From: Candidatus Anammoximicrobium sp.
Lineage (GTDB): Bacteria > Planctomycetota > Planctomycetia > Pirellulales > Pirellulaceae
Assembly (NCBI GenBank): GCA_012515235.1
Contig: JAAYYU010000148.1
Location: forward strand, 114,829-178,828
Direction: 5' to 3'
DNA length: 64,000 nucleotides
Below, piece by piece: positions 8,829 through 17,455 of this stretch; the stretch's first letter is position 1, and every line of letters begins with the position of its first letter. The notes under the pieces were generated by a model. The model worked only from the letters and a program-made list of their open reading frames with translations. It did not search any database and was not told the origin of the DNA. Both the position numbers and the translations under genes were made by a program.

Positions 8829-8844
8829 ATACAATATGTTGGGG
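8829..8844 (+). promoter_or_regulatory. NrdR-box-like site 2
   Basis: The 16-mer atacaatatgttgggg matches the NrdR core CAATATxTTG at every strongly conserved position. It is 32 bases from site 1, three helical turns, with a 16-base spacer. That tandem spacing is typical for NrdR operators and makes both sites more credible. Confidence 0.7.
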
Positions 8845-9017
8845 GTTCACATTATCTCTGCCGCTGTAGGCAAGCTTTCCTTTTTTCCTGAACCTCCCAA
8901 GTTCATGTTCGATCGAAACGGAAATCGATCCGACGCGTTTAGTGAACCGACGTATAGTTTGTAGGATGCAGATTTCGCGATTTCGATGGATCGACACCGC
9001 AGCAGAAGGAGCTGGTC

Positions 9018-11957
9018 ATGGCAACAACGATTGCGGAACGAACTTCATCTCACGCCTTGTCGGCTGAAACCAGTTACCCGCACGAAACGCGCGTTGGGCT
9101 GAGGGTGGAGAGCCTCTTCTGCCCGACCGACGCCCACGACCCGTTTGAAACGGTGGAGTGGGAGTTGCGTTCAGCGGCCATCAAGGACGAGAACGGCGAC
9201 GTACTCTTCGAGCAGAAGGAGTGCGAAATACCGGCTTCGTGGAGTCAACTGGCGACGAACGTCGTCGTGAGCAAGTACTTTTACGGGGAAAACGGCACAC
9301 GGGAGCGCGAGCGGAGTGTCCGCGACATGATTCATCGCGTGACCCGGACGATCGCCGACTGGGGCCGGCAAGACGGTTATTTTGCCAGCGAGGCCGACAG
9401 CGAACGGTTCTACCGCGAATTGACTTGGCTGTGCTTGCACCAGCACGGTTCGTTCAATTCGCCCGTGTGGTTCAACGTCGGCCTGTATCACCAGTACGGC
9501 GTTACGGGCGACAAGTGTACCTGGCACTACGACGTGGACACTCGCCGCGTGGTCCAGCCGGACAATCCGTACGAGTATCCGCAGGCTTCGGCGTGTTTTA
9601 TTCAAAGCGTCGAAGACAACATGGAAGACATCATGCGGCTGGCCGGCAGCGAGGCCATGTTGTTCAAGTTCGGTTCCGGTACCGGGACCGACCTGTCCAC
9701 CATCCGTTCCTGCCGCGAGAAGTTGGCGGGCGGCGGCCGGCCGTCGGGGCCGTTGTCGTTCATGCGGGTTTACGATCAGATCGCGGCGGTGGTCAAGTCG
9801 GGCGGCAAAACGCGCCGAGCGGCCAAGATGCAATCGCTGAAGATCTGGCACCCGGACATCCTGGAGTTCATCGAGTGCAAGTGGAAGGAAGAGCAGAAGG
9901 CGCATACGCTGATTGAAAGCGGCAAGTACGAAGCCAATTTCAACGGGGAAGCGTACAGCTCGATCCTGTTCCAGAACGCCAATCTGTCGGTTCGCGTGAC
10001 CGACGAATTCATGGAGACAGTGCAGCAGAACGGGACTTGGACGACGCGCTGGGTGACCGGCAACGCGCGGGGCGAACCGCCGGCGTACGAGGCCCGCCAT
10101 TTGCTGAACCGGATGGCCCAGTGCGCTTGGGCCTGCGGCGATCCGGGCGTGCAGTACGACACGACGATCAACCGCTGGCACACCTGTCCCAATTCCGGCC
10201 GGATCAATGCCAGCAACCCCTGCAGCGAGTACATGTTTCTGGACAACTCGGCCTGCAATCTGGCCAGCATCAACTTGCTGAAGTTTCGCCAGTCGGACGG
10301 GACGTTCGACATCGAGCGGTTCAAGGCGGCCTGCCGGTTGTTCGTCATTGCCCAAGAGATTCTGGTCGATCACGCCAGCTATCCGACGGGTCCGATTGCG
10401 GAGAACAGCCATCTGTATCGCCCGCTGGGCCTGGGCTACTCCAACTTGGGCAGCCTGCTCATGACCAGCGGGCTGCCGTACGACTCGGAGGGGGCGTACA
10501 GCGTGTGCGGTTCGATCACGGCCTTGCTGCACGGTGCAGCCAATCTGGCCAGTGCCGAAATGGCGGGCATCGTGGGGCCGTTCGAGGCGTTTGCCGACAA
10601 TCGGGAACCGATGTTGCGGGTCATGCAGATGCACCGCGACGCGGTGGAGAAGATCAACGATGCCGGGCCCCGGTACTTGAAGGACGCCGCCCGCAGGCTG
10701 TGGGACCAGGTGTTGACGGCCGGCCGCCGGCACGGCTTCCGCAACGCCCAGGCCACCGTGTTGGCGCCGACCGGGACCATCAGCTTCATGATGGACTGCG
10801 ACACGACGGGCATCGAGCCGGACATCGCGCTGGTGAAATACAAGCAACTGGCGGGCGGCGGCATGCTGAAGATCGTCAACAACACGGTGCCGCTGGCCCT
10901 CCGTTCGCTGGGCTCCGACGACCGCCAGATTGAAGCAATTCTCAAGCACGTCGACGCCCACGACACGATCGAGGGGGCTCCCGAACTGAAGGACGAATTC
11001 CTGCCGGTGTTCGATTGCGCCTTTAAGCCGGCCAACGGGTCCCGCAGCATCCCCTGGCGGGCCCATATCCGCATGATGGCCGCGGCCCAGCCGTTCCTGT
11101 CCGGGGCGATTTCCAAGACCGTGAACATGCCCAAGGACACGACGGCCGAGGAGATCGCGGATGCCTATTTGTGGGGCTGGAAGATGGGCCTCAAGGCGTT
11201 GGCCATCTACCGGGACAGTTCCAAGCAGAGCCAGCCGCTGTCGACCGAGAGCGAGAGCGACAAAGCCAAGAAGGAAGCCGCGGCCCGTCCTCGCCGCGAA
11301 CGGCTGCCCGACACGCGGCAGTCGCTGACGCACAAGTTCAACGTCGGCGGCCACGAAGGTTACATCAACGTGGGACTGTATCCCGACGGACGGCCGGGAG
11401 AACTGTTCATCACGATGGCCAAGGAAGGCAGCACGGTCGGCGGACTGATGGACTGCTTCGGCACGGCGATCTCCATTTGCCTGCAGTACGGCGTGCCGCT
11501 GCAAGTGCTGGTCAAGAAGTTCTCGCACACCCGGTTCGAGCCGATGGGGCACACCACCAACCGCGAAGTGCGGATTGCCAGCAGCGTTGTGGATTACATT
11601 TTCCGGTGGCTGGGCATCACGTTCCTGGACGACGGCGGCGAGACGCGCAACGGGGAACCGTTGGGCGAAAAGCCCGGCGCGGCGGGTTTTAATCCCGCCG
11701 ATCAGGGGCCTGCCCCGCAGAAGAGCAACGGCCGCGCGACTGCCGCCGGCAATGGATCGACCAACGGCGTGGGGCGAACAGGGCGCAAAGCAGACTTGGA
11801 GTTGCCCGAACGAGCCGGCGCGGTGGGGGTGCAAAGCGAGCAGTTTGCCCGCTTCCAGAGCGACGCTCCCGCCTGCGACAACTGCGGCGCGATCACCGTC
11901 CGCAACGGTAACTGTTACTTGTGCCATAACTGTGGCAACAGCATGGGTTGCTCCTGA
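9018..11957 (+). CDS. nrdJ: Adenosylcobalamin-dependent ribonucleoside-diphosphate reductase (class II)
   Basis: This 979-residue enzyme makes deoxyribonucleotides from ribonucleotides with a thiyl radical generated from coenzyme B12, independently of oxygen. The class II alpha-chain landmarks are visible: SGTGTDLSTIRSCREKL, ARMVSGG-like RVYDQIAAVVKSGGKTRRAA, INASNPCSEYMFLDNSACNL carrying the active-site Cys region, and LAPTGTISFMMDCDTTGIEP. The C-terminus carries CDNCG-x(9)-CYLCHNCG, a Cys-rich tail of the NrdJ type that recharges the active site. A variable linker of about 90 residues precedes it. AGAAGGAG lies just before the ATG. Upstream are a promoter and tandem NrdR-like boxes. It needs cobalt, which fits the uptake operon at 38393-43047. 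Confidence 0.97.
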   Translation: MATTIAERTSSHALSAETSYPHETRVGLRVESLFCPTDAHDPFETVEWELRSAAIKDENGDVLFEQKECEIPASWSQLATNVVVSKYFYGENGTRERERSVRDMIHRVTRTIADWGRQDGYFASEADSERFYRELTWLCLHQHGSFNSPVWFNVGLYHQYGVTGDKCTWHYDVDTRRVVQPDNPYEYPQASACFIQSVEDNMEDIMRLAGSEAMLFKFGSGTGTDLSTIRSCREKLAGGGRPSGPLSFMRVYDQIAAVVKSGGKTRRAAKMQSLKIWHPDILEFIECKWKEEQKAHTLIESGKYEANFNGEAYSSILFQNANLSVRVTDEFMETVQQNGTWTTRWVTGNARGEPPAYEARHLLNRMAQCAWACGDPGVQYDTTINRWHTCPNSGRINASNPCSEYMFLDNSACNLASINLLKFRQSDGTFDIERFKAACRLFVIAQEILVDHASYPTGPIAENSHLYRPLGLGYSNLGSLLMTSGLPYDSEGAYSVCGSITALLHGAANLASAEMAGIVGPFEAFADNREPMLRVMQMHRDAVEKINDAGPRYLKDAARRLWDQVLTAGRRHGFRNAQATVLAPTGTISFMMDCDTTGIEPDIALVKYKQLAGGGMLKIVNNTVPLALRSLGSDDRQIEAILKHVDAHDTIEGAPELKDEFLPVFDCAFKPANGSRSIPWRAHIRMMAAAQPFLSGAISKTVNMPKDTTAEEIADAYLWGWKMGLKALAIYRDSSKQSQPLSTESESDKAKKEAAARPRRERLPDTRQSLTHKFNVGGHEGYINVGLYPDGRPGELFITMAKEGSTVGGLMDCFGTAISICLQYGVPLQVLVKKFSHTRFEPMGHTTNREVRIASSVVDYIFRWLGITFLDDGGETRNGEPLGEKPGAAGFNPADQGPAPQKSNGRATAAGNGSTNGVGRTGRKADLELPERAGAVGVQSEQFARFQSDAPACDNCGAITVRNGNCYLCHNCGNSMGCS

Positions 11958-11981
11958 CCTGAATCGCCCACAGCTCTTGCG

Positions 11982-12005
11982 CGACGGCTCTCCGCAGCCG
12001 TCGCC
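11982..12005 (+). terminator. Hairpin after nrdJ
   Basis: A 9-bp perfect stem gcgacggct / agccgtcgc with a 6-nt loop lies 25 bases after the nrdJ stop. There is no U-run, so termination strength is uncertain. Confidence 0.4.
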
Positions 12006-12110
12006 ATGCGAGCCTGTCCGACAACTCGCCAGGCCTGCAAACGTATCAGTAACTGGTGGACAGAATTCGGCCCTTGGCCGTGTGGTCGTCGGGTTCGTCC
12101 CGGCGAGACC

Positions 12111-12464
12111 CTATATCCGCCGGCTGCTTTTTGGCCGGGCCGCGAGGGTCAACGGATGGCTCGGCGCGGAGTAGACGCGATGGGACGCCACGCGGACGTC
12201 GTCCATGTCGTATGCCAGCTTGGCCTGAGGACGGACCGCCTCCCAGAAGCGATCTTCGCCTTTCTCGTACAACCGTTGCAGGGTGCACTGGAAGTAATCC
12301 ACGGTTTGCCGTCCGCCGCTGTCACGGGGCGTGCTGGCACGGATGCGGATGGTGGTCTTGCTCCGCACGCCCCACGTCTGCGCCGCCGCGTGTATGGCCT
12401 TCTGCTTGTACAAGTCGATGTTCTTTTCGAGGTGTTCCTGCAGCAGCCTCTCCAACTCCGGCAT
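12111..12464 (-). CDS. Hypothetical protein, possibly 5'-truncated
   Basis: The 117-residue frame from the first ATG begins MPELERLLQEHLEKNIDLYK and continues with KTTIRIRAST and LQRLYEKGEDRFWEAV, which reads like a real helical protein with no family I recognise. Coding-like sequence continues in the same frame for 60 codons upstream (RRDLVSFQAIVNSRTGRPP, DDWYRRIWLSCNLDP) to a TGA at 12645-12647, with no ATG, GTG or TTG start that suits it. The gene has therefore probably lost its 5' end, or starts unusually. It may be a decaying remnant. It is convergent with nrdJ. Confidence 0.45.
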   Translation of the reverse strand: MPELERLLQEHLEKNIDLYKQKAIHAAAQTWGVRSKTTIRIRASTPRDSGGRQTVDYFQCTLQRLYEKGEDRFWEAVRPQAKLAYDMDDVRVASHRVYSAPSHPLTLAARPKSSRRI

Positions 12465-12644
12465 AGCATTCGGGTCGAGGTTGCAGGAGAGCCAGATGCG
12501 GCGATACCAGTCGTCCTGGATGGGCGGACGGCCTGTGCGGCTGTTGACAATTGCCTGAAACGATACCAGGTCCCGTCGCAGGAAACGGCGGGTCGGAGCG
12601 TAAGCCTGCAGGATCGCCTCGCCGGAACGCGGGGCATCCCCGCC

Positions 12645-12973
12645 TCACCGAACTGATGCGGAAGTCTGCCCAACGACCCCCGCAACCGCTCCCCACGCCG
12701 GAAACCGGGTGACGGTCGCGGCCGTCACTCCGCCGGACCCGGCCGTTGATCGCCGGGATTGCGCATCCGTCGCAGTCGCCGGATGGCTGAATGTCTCCTG
12801 TCTGTCGCCGTTCGTCAGCGTTTCCCGCTGCTACCCTCGCAGTTATTGAGCAATCACGTCTGGAACAGGACGCCATTCAAACTGACGAACCTGGCCGCAA
12901 TCCCGCGACTAGCGTCTACCGGCTCACCGAGATAATTCGCCAATAGGCCAAACGCGCTTAGGCATTTCTCAGA
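12645..12973. other. Intergenic, no feature seen
   Basis: About 330 bases lie between the possibly truncated gene and the TauE-type gene. It holds a short palindrome-like stretch (ggggcatccccg, 12631-12642) at the left edge but no open frame, promoter or terminator I can support. Confidence 0.5.
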
Positions 12974-13702
12974 TCACAACACCACGTGTTTCAACAACCC
13001 GCTGATGCTGACCACGAGGATGGTCGCCAGCACGGTCAGGCGGAAGGCGCGTTCGTTGATGCGCTGCTTCAGCAGCACGCCCAACCGCGCTGTGGCCAGC
13101 GCAGGAAGCAGGGCACAGGCTGCCAGCAGGAGCATGTGGCTGGTGACCATTCCCAAGGCCACGTAACTCGACGTGGAGGCGACGCACAGGCAGAGGAAGT
13201 AGGCCAGCAGAGAACTGCGGAACGCGTCCTTGGCCCACTGGCGCGACAAGCCGTAGATGACCACCGGCGGGCCGGATTCGGAGATGCTGCCGCCCAACAT
13301 TCCGCTCAGCAAGCCGATCAGCGGCTTGGTGACCGGGTGTGCCGGGAACCGGATGCGCACGCGGGCCAGAAACAGGAGTCCGAACAGGAGCGTCACGACG
13401 CTGATGGCGGCTCCGATAAGGCTGGTCGGCAAATGTTTCAGCGCCAGCGCGCCGAGGGGCACGCCGGGCAGGCCGCCGAGCAGCAGCCCGCGCACGGAGC
13501 GCCATTGGATGTGACGCCGCCCCTCGCACACCAAAAAGCCGTTGACGGCCAGCATCAGGAAAGCGTAGCCGGGCACGGCGTCCCGCGGCGACATCAGCAA
13601 CGAGAACAGCGGCACCGCCAGCAGCGAGCCGGCGAAGCCTACGGTCGACTGGACCAACATGCCCGCGCTGGCGATCAGGGCAAAGGCAAGCAACTCCGTC
13701 AT
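12974..13702 (-). CDS. TauE/SafE family anion (sulfite/sulfonate-type) exporter
   Basis: The 242-residue membrane protein shows the TauE/SafE pattern: two repeats of four membrane segments, with STVGFAGSLLAVPLFSLLM in the first and PLIGLLSGMLGGSISESGPPVVIYGL in the second. Family members export sulfite, sulfoacetate, dihydroxypropanesulfonate or related anions, or act as permeases of unknown substrate. Its ATG overlaps the stop of the RpiB-like gene by four bases (ATGA), so translation is coupled. It is the last gene of the seven-gene operon that starts at 19772. Placed after a split transketolase and Fe-ADH, it may export the sulfonate end product. Confidence 0.88.
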   Translation of the reverse strand: MTELLAFALIASAGMLVQSTVGFAGSLLAVPLFSLLMSPRDAVPGYAFLMLAVNGFLVCEGRRHIQWRSVRGLLLGGLPGVPLGALALKHLPTSLIGAAISVVTLLFGLLFLARVRIRFPAHPVTKPLIGLLSGMLGGSISESGPPVVIYGLSRQWAKDAFRSSLLAYFLCLCVASTSSYVALGMVTSHMLLLAACALLPALATARLGVLLKQRINERAFRLTVLATILVVSISGLLKHVVL

Positions 13703-14205
13703 GGCGTCTTCAAGAATTCCAACTCGCGAGCGGCTGGCTCGGCGCCGCGGGCCATCAGTTCATCCCGCGCCTCGCGCCAAAACGCGCGGACCGGCTCCGG
13801 CACATCCGGCGCGTCTTGGAAGCGGGCGTTGACGAACGCCTCCGCGATGCGGCAGCCCAACTCCGGCGTCACAACGGATTCGCCCAGGCCCAGGCAATTG
13901 GCGTCGTTCACTACGCGGGCCAATCGCGCGGTTTGCTCGGATTCGCAGCTCACCGCGCACACGCCCCGGAACTTGCCTGCCGAGATGGCCGCCCCGGTGC
14001 CGCTGCCGCAACAGTTGACGGCCAATTCGGCCTCGCCGGAGTTCAGAACCTGCGCGATCCGTTGGCCCACGGAGGGGAACTTACAGAACTCAGCGGTGTC
14101 CGGGCAGCCGACGTCCAGCACGGTGTGGCCCAGCGCCTGCAAGTGCGATTTGACGGCTTCCTTTAAAAGAAATCCTTTGACGACGGATCCAACGGCGATT
14201 CTCAT
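13699..14205 (-). CDS. RpiB/LacAB family isomerase, divergent active site
   Basis: This 168-residue protein has the RpiB/LacAB fold: MRIAVGSVVKGFLLKEAVKS, then EAELAVNCCGSGTGAAISAG with the catalytic Cys region, and ARVVNDANCLGLGESVV. Canonical RpiB has Asp-His in the first loop (GSDHxG), replaced here by Val-Val. It also has a ring-opening His after the conserved Cys (CHDxxSA), replaced by Glu in VSCESEQTARLA. Loss of these sugar-ring and phosphate-site residues suggests an open-chain, non-phosphorylated substrate. The RpiB-family 4-deoxy-4-sulfoerythrose isomerase of the sulfo-transketolase pathway is one model. AGGAA precedes the ATG, and the stop overlaps the next gene. Confidence 0.85.
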   Translation of the reverse strand: MRIAVGSVVKGFLLKEAVKSHLQALGHTVLDVGCPDTAEFCKFPSVGQRIAQVLNSGEAELAVNCCGSGTGAAISAGKFRGVCAVSCESEQTARLARVVNDANCLGLGESVVTPELGCRIAEAFVNARFQDAPDVPEPVRAFWREARDELMARGAEPAARELEFLKTP

Positions 14206-14273
14206 GGGAATATTCCTGGTTATCGGGTTATCCTGGCAATCGTTGTTGTTCTGCTGGCATGTTTGGATTGTCT

Positions 14274-14420
14274 TGGAGTGCGGCGCCTTGCCACCGCTTT
14301 GGCTCGATGCCGACGCAACGGCCGCTGCGCTGGGTTGGGGTCCTGACCGTGTCTCTTGAACCCAATCCGCCGCCGCAAGCCGCGTCTCTGCCCAAAGCGG
14401 TGACAAGGCACCGCGCTCCA
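14274..14420. repeat. Inverted repeat pair, dispersed planctomycete-type element
   Basis: Arms of about 30 bases (14274-14303 and 14390-14420) read tggagtgcggcgccttgcca and, in reverse complement, tggagcgcggtgccttgtca. They differ at only three of about 27 positions. Between them lies about 86 bases. A related copy of the right half lies at 45886-45965. The element fills the 263-base gap inside the operon between the transketolase and isomerase genes. Confidence 0.6.
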
Positions 14421-14468
14421 AAACCTACCGCTTTCCAGAACACGGTCGCGGCCGCTGCCCCGGCCGCG

Positions 14469-15422
14469 TTATCCTTTTTCCCCCGCCAAGCGCTGGCAGG
14501 CGGCGGCGATCTGGGCCGGGCCGAAGCCGTGCTTGTCGAACAGGTACTGCTCGCTGGCCACTTCGCCGAACTGGTTCGGCACGCCGAGCCGCACGACGCG
14601 CGTGGGGCATTGCTCCGAGAGCACTTCGCAGACCGCCCCGCCCAGGCCGCCGAGGATGCTCTGGTTCTCGACCGTCACGACGGCCCGCGTTTTCTGGGCG
14701 GACGCGACGAGCGTGGCGGCATCGAACGGTTTGACGGACGGATAGTGCAGCAACTCGACGGACACGCCCTCGCGCCGCAATTCATCCGCGACGGGCAACG
14801 CAAACTGCGTCATGTAACCGGTCGAGACCAGCGTCACGTCGCGGCCTTCCCGCAACGGGACGGCCCGTTCCGGGTCGAACGCGTACTCCGTGTCGAAGAT
14901 CTTGGCCACCTGGTGCCGGACCAATTGCATGTACGTGGGTTGCCGCGTCGAGGCCATGTAGCGCAGGACCGCCCGCAGTTCCAGTGCGTCGCACGGGCTG
15001 TACACGTGCATATTGGGCATGACCCGCATGATCGCCAGATCCTGGAAGCACATGTGCGTGCCGCCGTTGGGTCCGGCGGTGACGCCCGGCGTGGTGCCCA
15101 CAATCTTGACGTTCATGTTGGCATAGGCCACGCTGATCGTGATCTGGTCGTACACGCGGCGGGACGCGAAGCAGGTGAAGCTGGCGCAGAACGGGATCTT
15201 GCCCTCCGAGGCCAGTCCGGCGGCGATGCTGATCATGTTCGCTTCCGCCACGCCCACGTTCAGGAAGTTCGCCGGATGGCGGCTGGGCAGCGTCGGATTG
15301 GTGCCGGAAGCCTTGCTCAGGTCTGCTTCCAGGCACATCACGTTAGGGTTTTCGTCGATCAGTTCGTTCAAGGTCTCGCCGTAGACGAAACGCATTTCCA
15401 GGTCGTGGAAGTTCTTGGTCAT
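14469..15422 (-). CDS. Transketolase, C-terminal subunit (split enzyme)
   Basis: The 317-residue protein holds the pyrimidine-binding and C-terminal domains of a transketolase. Seen in it are FLNVGVAEANMISIAAGLA, where the Glu activates thiamine diphosphate, TTPGVTAGPNGGTHMCFQDLA, and VENQSILGGLGGAVCEVL. The N-terminal TPP half is the separate gene 24 bases upstream. Together they would move a two-carbon ketol unit between sugars. AAAGGAA precedes the ATG. Split transketolases occur in apiose and sulfoquinovose (SqwGH) pathways as well as in archaea. The absence of a sugar kinase here and the TauE exporter favour the sulfonate case, as an inference. Confidence 0.92.
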   Translation of the reverse strand: MTKNFHDLEMRFVYGETLNELIDENPNVMCLEADLSKASGTNPTLPSRHPANFLNVGVAEANMISIAAGLASEGKIPFCASFTCFASRRVYDQITISVAYANMNVKIVGTTPGVTAGPNGGTHMCFQDLAIMRVMPNMHVYSPCDALELRAVLRYMASTRQPTYMQLVRHQVAKIFDTEYAFDPERAVPLREGRDVTLVSTGYMTQFALPVADELRREGVSVELLHYPSVKPFDAATLVASAQKTRAVVTVENQSILGGLGGAVCEVLSEQCPTRVVRLGVPNQFGEVASEQYLFDKHGFGPAQIAAACQRLAGEKG

Positions 15423-15446
15423 CTTTAATTCCTTTGCGTTGTCCGC

Positions 15447-16310
15447 TCAGTAGGGCAACGGGGACTTCATCGGCAGGGCGTTCATGAACCGGTCGTAGGT
15501 GGCCTGGTCGGGGACCTTGATGTTGTGGCTTTCGGGTTTGTTTTCCACCACGCTGCAGCCTTTGGCTTTGATCGTGTGGGCGATGACCATCGTCGGTTTG
15601 CCGCGGACGGCCAAGGCGGCTTGCAGCGTGTCGTAGATCGCATCCCAGTCGTGCCCGTCCATCTGGAACACCTCCCAGCCGAACGCGCGCCATTTGTCGG
15701 CCAGTGGTTCCAGCGACAACAGGTCGCTGGTAAAGCCGTCGATCTGCAGTTTGTTGTAGTCCGTGATGGCAATCAGGTTGTCGAGTTGGTGGTGTCCCGC
15801 GAACAGGGCGGCTTCCCAGATCTGGCCCTCGTTGCTCTCGCCGTCGCCGATGATGCAGAACACGCGGTGCCGTTTCCCGTCGAGACGGGCGGCGTAGGCG
15901 GCGCCGCACGCGCACGAAAGGCCTTGGCCCAGCGAGCCGGTGGTCATGTCGATCCCCGGCACGTAGCGGGCGTCGGCGTGGCTGGGCAACCGCGTGCCGT
16001 CCGCGTTCAGCGTCCCCAGCCAGGCGGGCGGAAAGAAACCGCGGCTGGCCAGCGCCAAGTACAGCACCGGCGCGGCATGGCCCTTGGACAGCACCAGCCG
16101 GTCGCGCTCGTCCCAGGCTGGATCGACCGGGTCGGTCCGCATGATTCGGTAGTAGAGCGTCATCACGACCTCGACCAGGCTGAGCGCTCCGCCCAGATGG
16201 CCGGAGCCGGCGCGGCAGATCATGTCCGTAATGATGTACCGCCACTGGCCCGCCAAACGGTCGTATTCCTCCCGGTCAAAGGCCTCAGGGAGTTCCGCCA
16301 TGCGACCCAT
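15447..16310 (-). CDS. Transketolase, N-terminal TPP-binding subunit (split enzyme)
   Basis: The 287-residue protein is the N-terminal half of a transketolase. It has AGSGHLGGALSLVEVVMTLY, SKGHAAPVLYLALA, and the TPP/Mg motif GDGESNEGQIWEAAL followed by DYNKLQIDG. It ends at NALPMKSPLPY, where fused enzymes go on into the pyrimidine domain. I chose the ATG at 16310 for its AGGAG spacing; a second ATG at 16301 is possible. The open frame continues far upstream but is antisense-like there. It lies 29 bases after the Fe-ADH gene and 24 bases before its partner, so the two chains are made together. Confidence 0.92.
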   Translation of the reverse strand: MGRMAELPEAFDREEYDRLAGQWRYIITDMICRAGSGHLGGALSLVEVVMTLYYRIMRTDPVDPAWDERDRLVLSKGHAAPVLYLALASRGFFPPAWLGTLNADGTRLPSHADARYVPGIDMTTGSLGQGLSCACGAAYAARLDGKRHRVFCIIGDGESNEGQIWEAALFAGHHQLDNLIAITDYNKLQIDGFTSDLLSLEPLADKWRAFGWEVFQMDGHDWDAIYDTLQAALAVRGKPTMVIAHTIKAKGCSVVENKPESHNIKVPDQATYDRFMNALPMKSPLPY

Positions 16311-16339
16311 TCTGCTTCTCCTTGCTGCAAAGTGCTTCT

Positions 16340-17455
16340 TCAAGCCAACCGTTGGTACATCGCGACCAAATCGCTTTCCGTCATCGGGCGCGGGTTGTTG
16401 TTCATCAGGGGGTGAAAACTCTCGCGGGCCAGCTGCGGAATGACTTCCGGCGGAATCCCGGCCTCGCGCAGCGTGCAGGGCAATCCGCCCAGTTGTTTCA
16501 GCTCTCGCACCAGCGCGATCAGTTCCTCCGCATCCTCCAGGCCGATCCCGCGCAGGAAGTCCGTCATCCGCGGTCCCATCACCGGCGCGTTGAAGCGGAT
16601 GGCTTCCTCCAACGTGAACGCGCAGGCCACGCCGTGCGGCAAATGGTAGCGTGTGGAAAGCGGAAACGAACAGGCGTGGACCATGGCGTTCTTGGGCAAC
16701 TGAAACGCCGCGCCGGCCAGCGTGGCGGCGTAGCTCATGGCCGCTCGCGCCCGCGCGTCGTCCGGCTGCTTTGCGGCTTGCCGCAAATGTCGGCAGATCA
16801 GCCGGGCCGCCTCGACGGCCAGCAGATCGCACAGCGGCTGGTGCCCGCGCGACCAGTAGCCTTCGATCGCGTGGCTGAGCGCGTCCAGGCCCGTGACCAC
16901 CGACACCTTGCGCGGCAGCGAGTAGGTCAGCTTGGGATCTACCACCGCGTGGACGGGATACAGGGCGTCGCCGGCAATCGGCCCCTTGCGCTGAGTTTCG
17001 GGATCGTTCAACACGGCGAACGGCGTAACCTCCGAGCCCGTGCCGGCAGTCGTCGGGACGGCGATCAGCGGCACGCGCGCCGAGCCCAGCGGAGCGCCGC
17101 CCGAGTGGACCGCGCGAATGCTCGGCAGGTCTCCGGCCGCCAGGCACGCCGCGGCCTTGGCGCAGTCCATCGCGCTGCCGCCCCCTACGGCGATCGCGAC
17201 GTCGTGCCGCTGGTCGCGCACCACGGCGGCCAAGGCGTCCACGGAACCGACGGTGGGATCGGGGGTCACCTCGGCAAAGACGGGCGTCCCCGGCAGGATC
17301 TCCTGGATGCGAGCCCACAGCGGCAACCGCACCAGGTCGCGGTCGGCGACCAGCAGCGGGCGTTGGCCCAGCGTGGCGGCGATTCGCGGCAGGTCTCGGA
17401 TCGCTCCTTCCCCAAAGGTGACGGCCGTCGGAATTCTGAAGGTCCAGAGATTCAT
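16340..17455 (-). CDS. Iron-containing alcohol dehydrogenase family protein
   Basis: This is a 371-residue group III alcohol dehydrogenase. The nucleotide site is AIAVGGGSAMDCAKAAA and the next conserved stretch is PTTAGTGSEVTPFAVL. Metal ligands come from VTGLDALSHAIEGYWS and RYHLPHGVACAF (Asp and three His). Such enzymes interconvert aldehydes and alcohols with NAD(P)H; sulfolactaldehyde to dihydroxypropanesulfonate is one possible reaction in this context. The ATG at 17455 overlaps the stop of the ROK gene by four bases, so I prefer it to an upstream in-frame ATG at 17470. It is the third gene of the operon. Confidence 0.9.
   Translation of the reverse strand: MNLWTFRIPTAVTFGEGAIRDLPRIAATLGQRPLLVADRDLVRLPLWARIQEILPGTPVFAEVTPDPTVGSVDALAAVVRDQRHDVAIAVGGGSAMDCAKAAACLAAGDLPSIRAVHSGGAPLGSARVPLIAVPTTAGTGSEVTPFAVLNDPETQRKGPIAGDALYPVHAVVDPKLTYSLPRKVSVVTGLDALSHAIEGYWSRGHQPLCDLLAVEAARLICRHLRQAAKQPDDARARAAMSYAATLAGAAFQLPKNAMVHACSFPLSTRYHLPHGVACAFTLEEAIRFNAPVMGPRMTDFLRGIGLEDAEELIALVRELKQLGGLPCTLREAGIPPEVIPQLARESFHPLMNNNPRPMTESDLVAMYQRLA

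Noticed and set aside
8782..8997. A 71-codon minus-strand frame upstream of nrdJ
   Set aside because: It overlaps the predicted NrdR boxes and leader, has no ribosome-binding site and no convincing composition.
8850..9017. Cobalamin riboswitch in the nrdJ leader
   Set aside because: No B12-box-like sequence or matching stem arrangement was found; the leader is explained better by the tandem NrdR-like boxes.
9171..11927. A 918-codon open frame on the minus strand opposite nrdJ
   Set aside because: It is the antisense shadow of a clear class II reductase gene in GC-rich DNA; its translation is Arg/Ala/Gln/His-rich with no domain.
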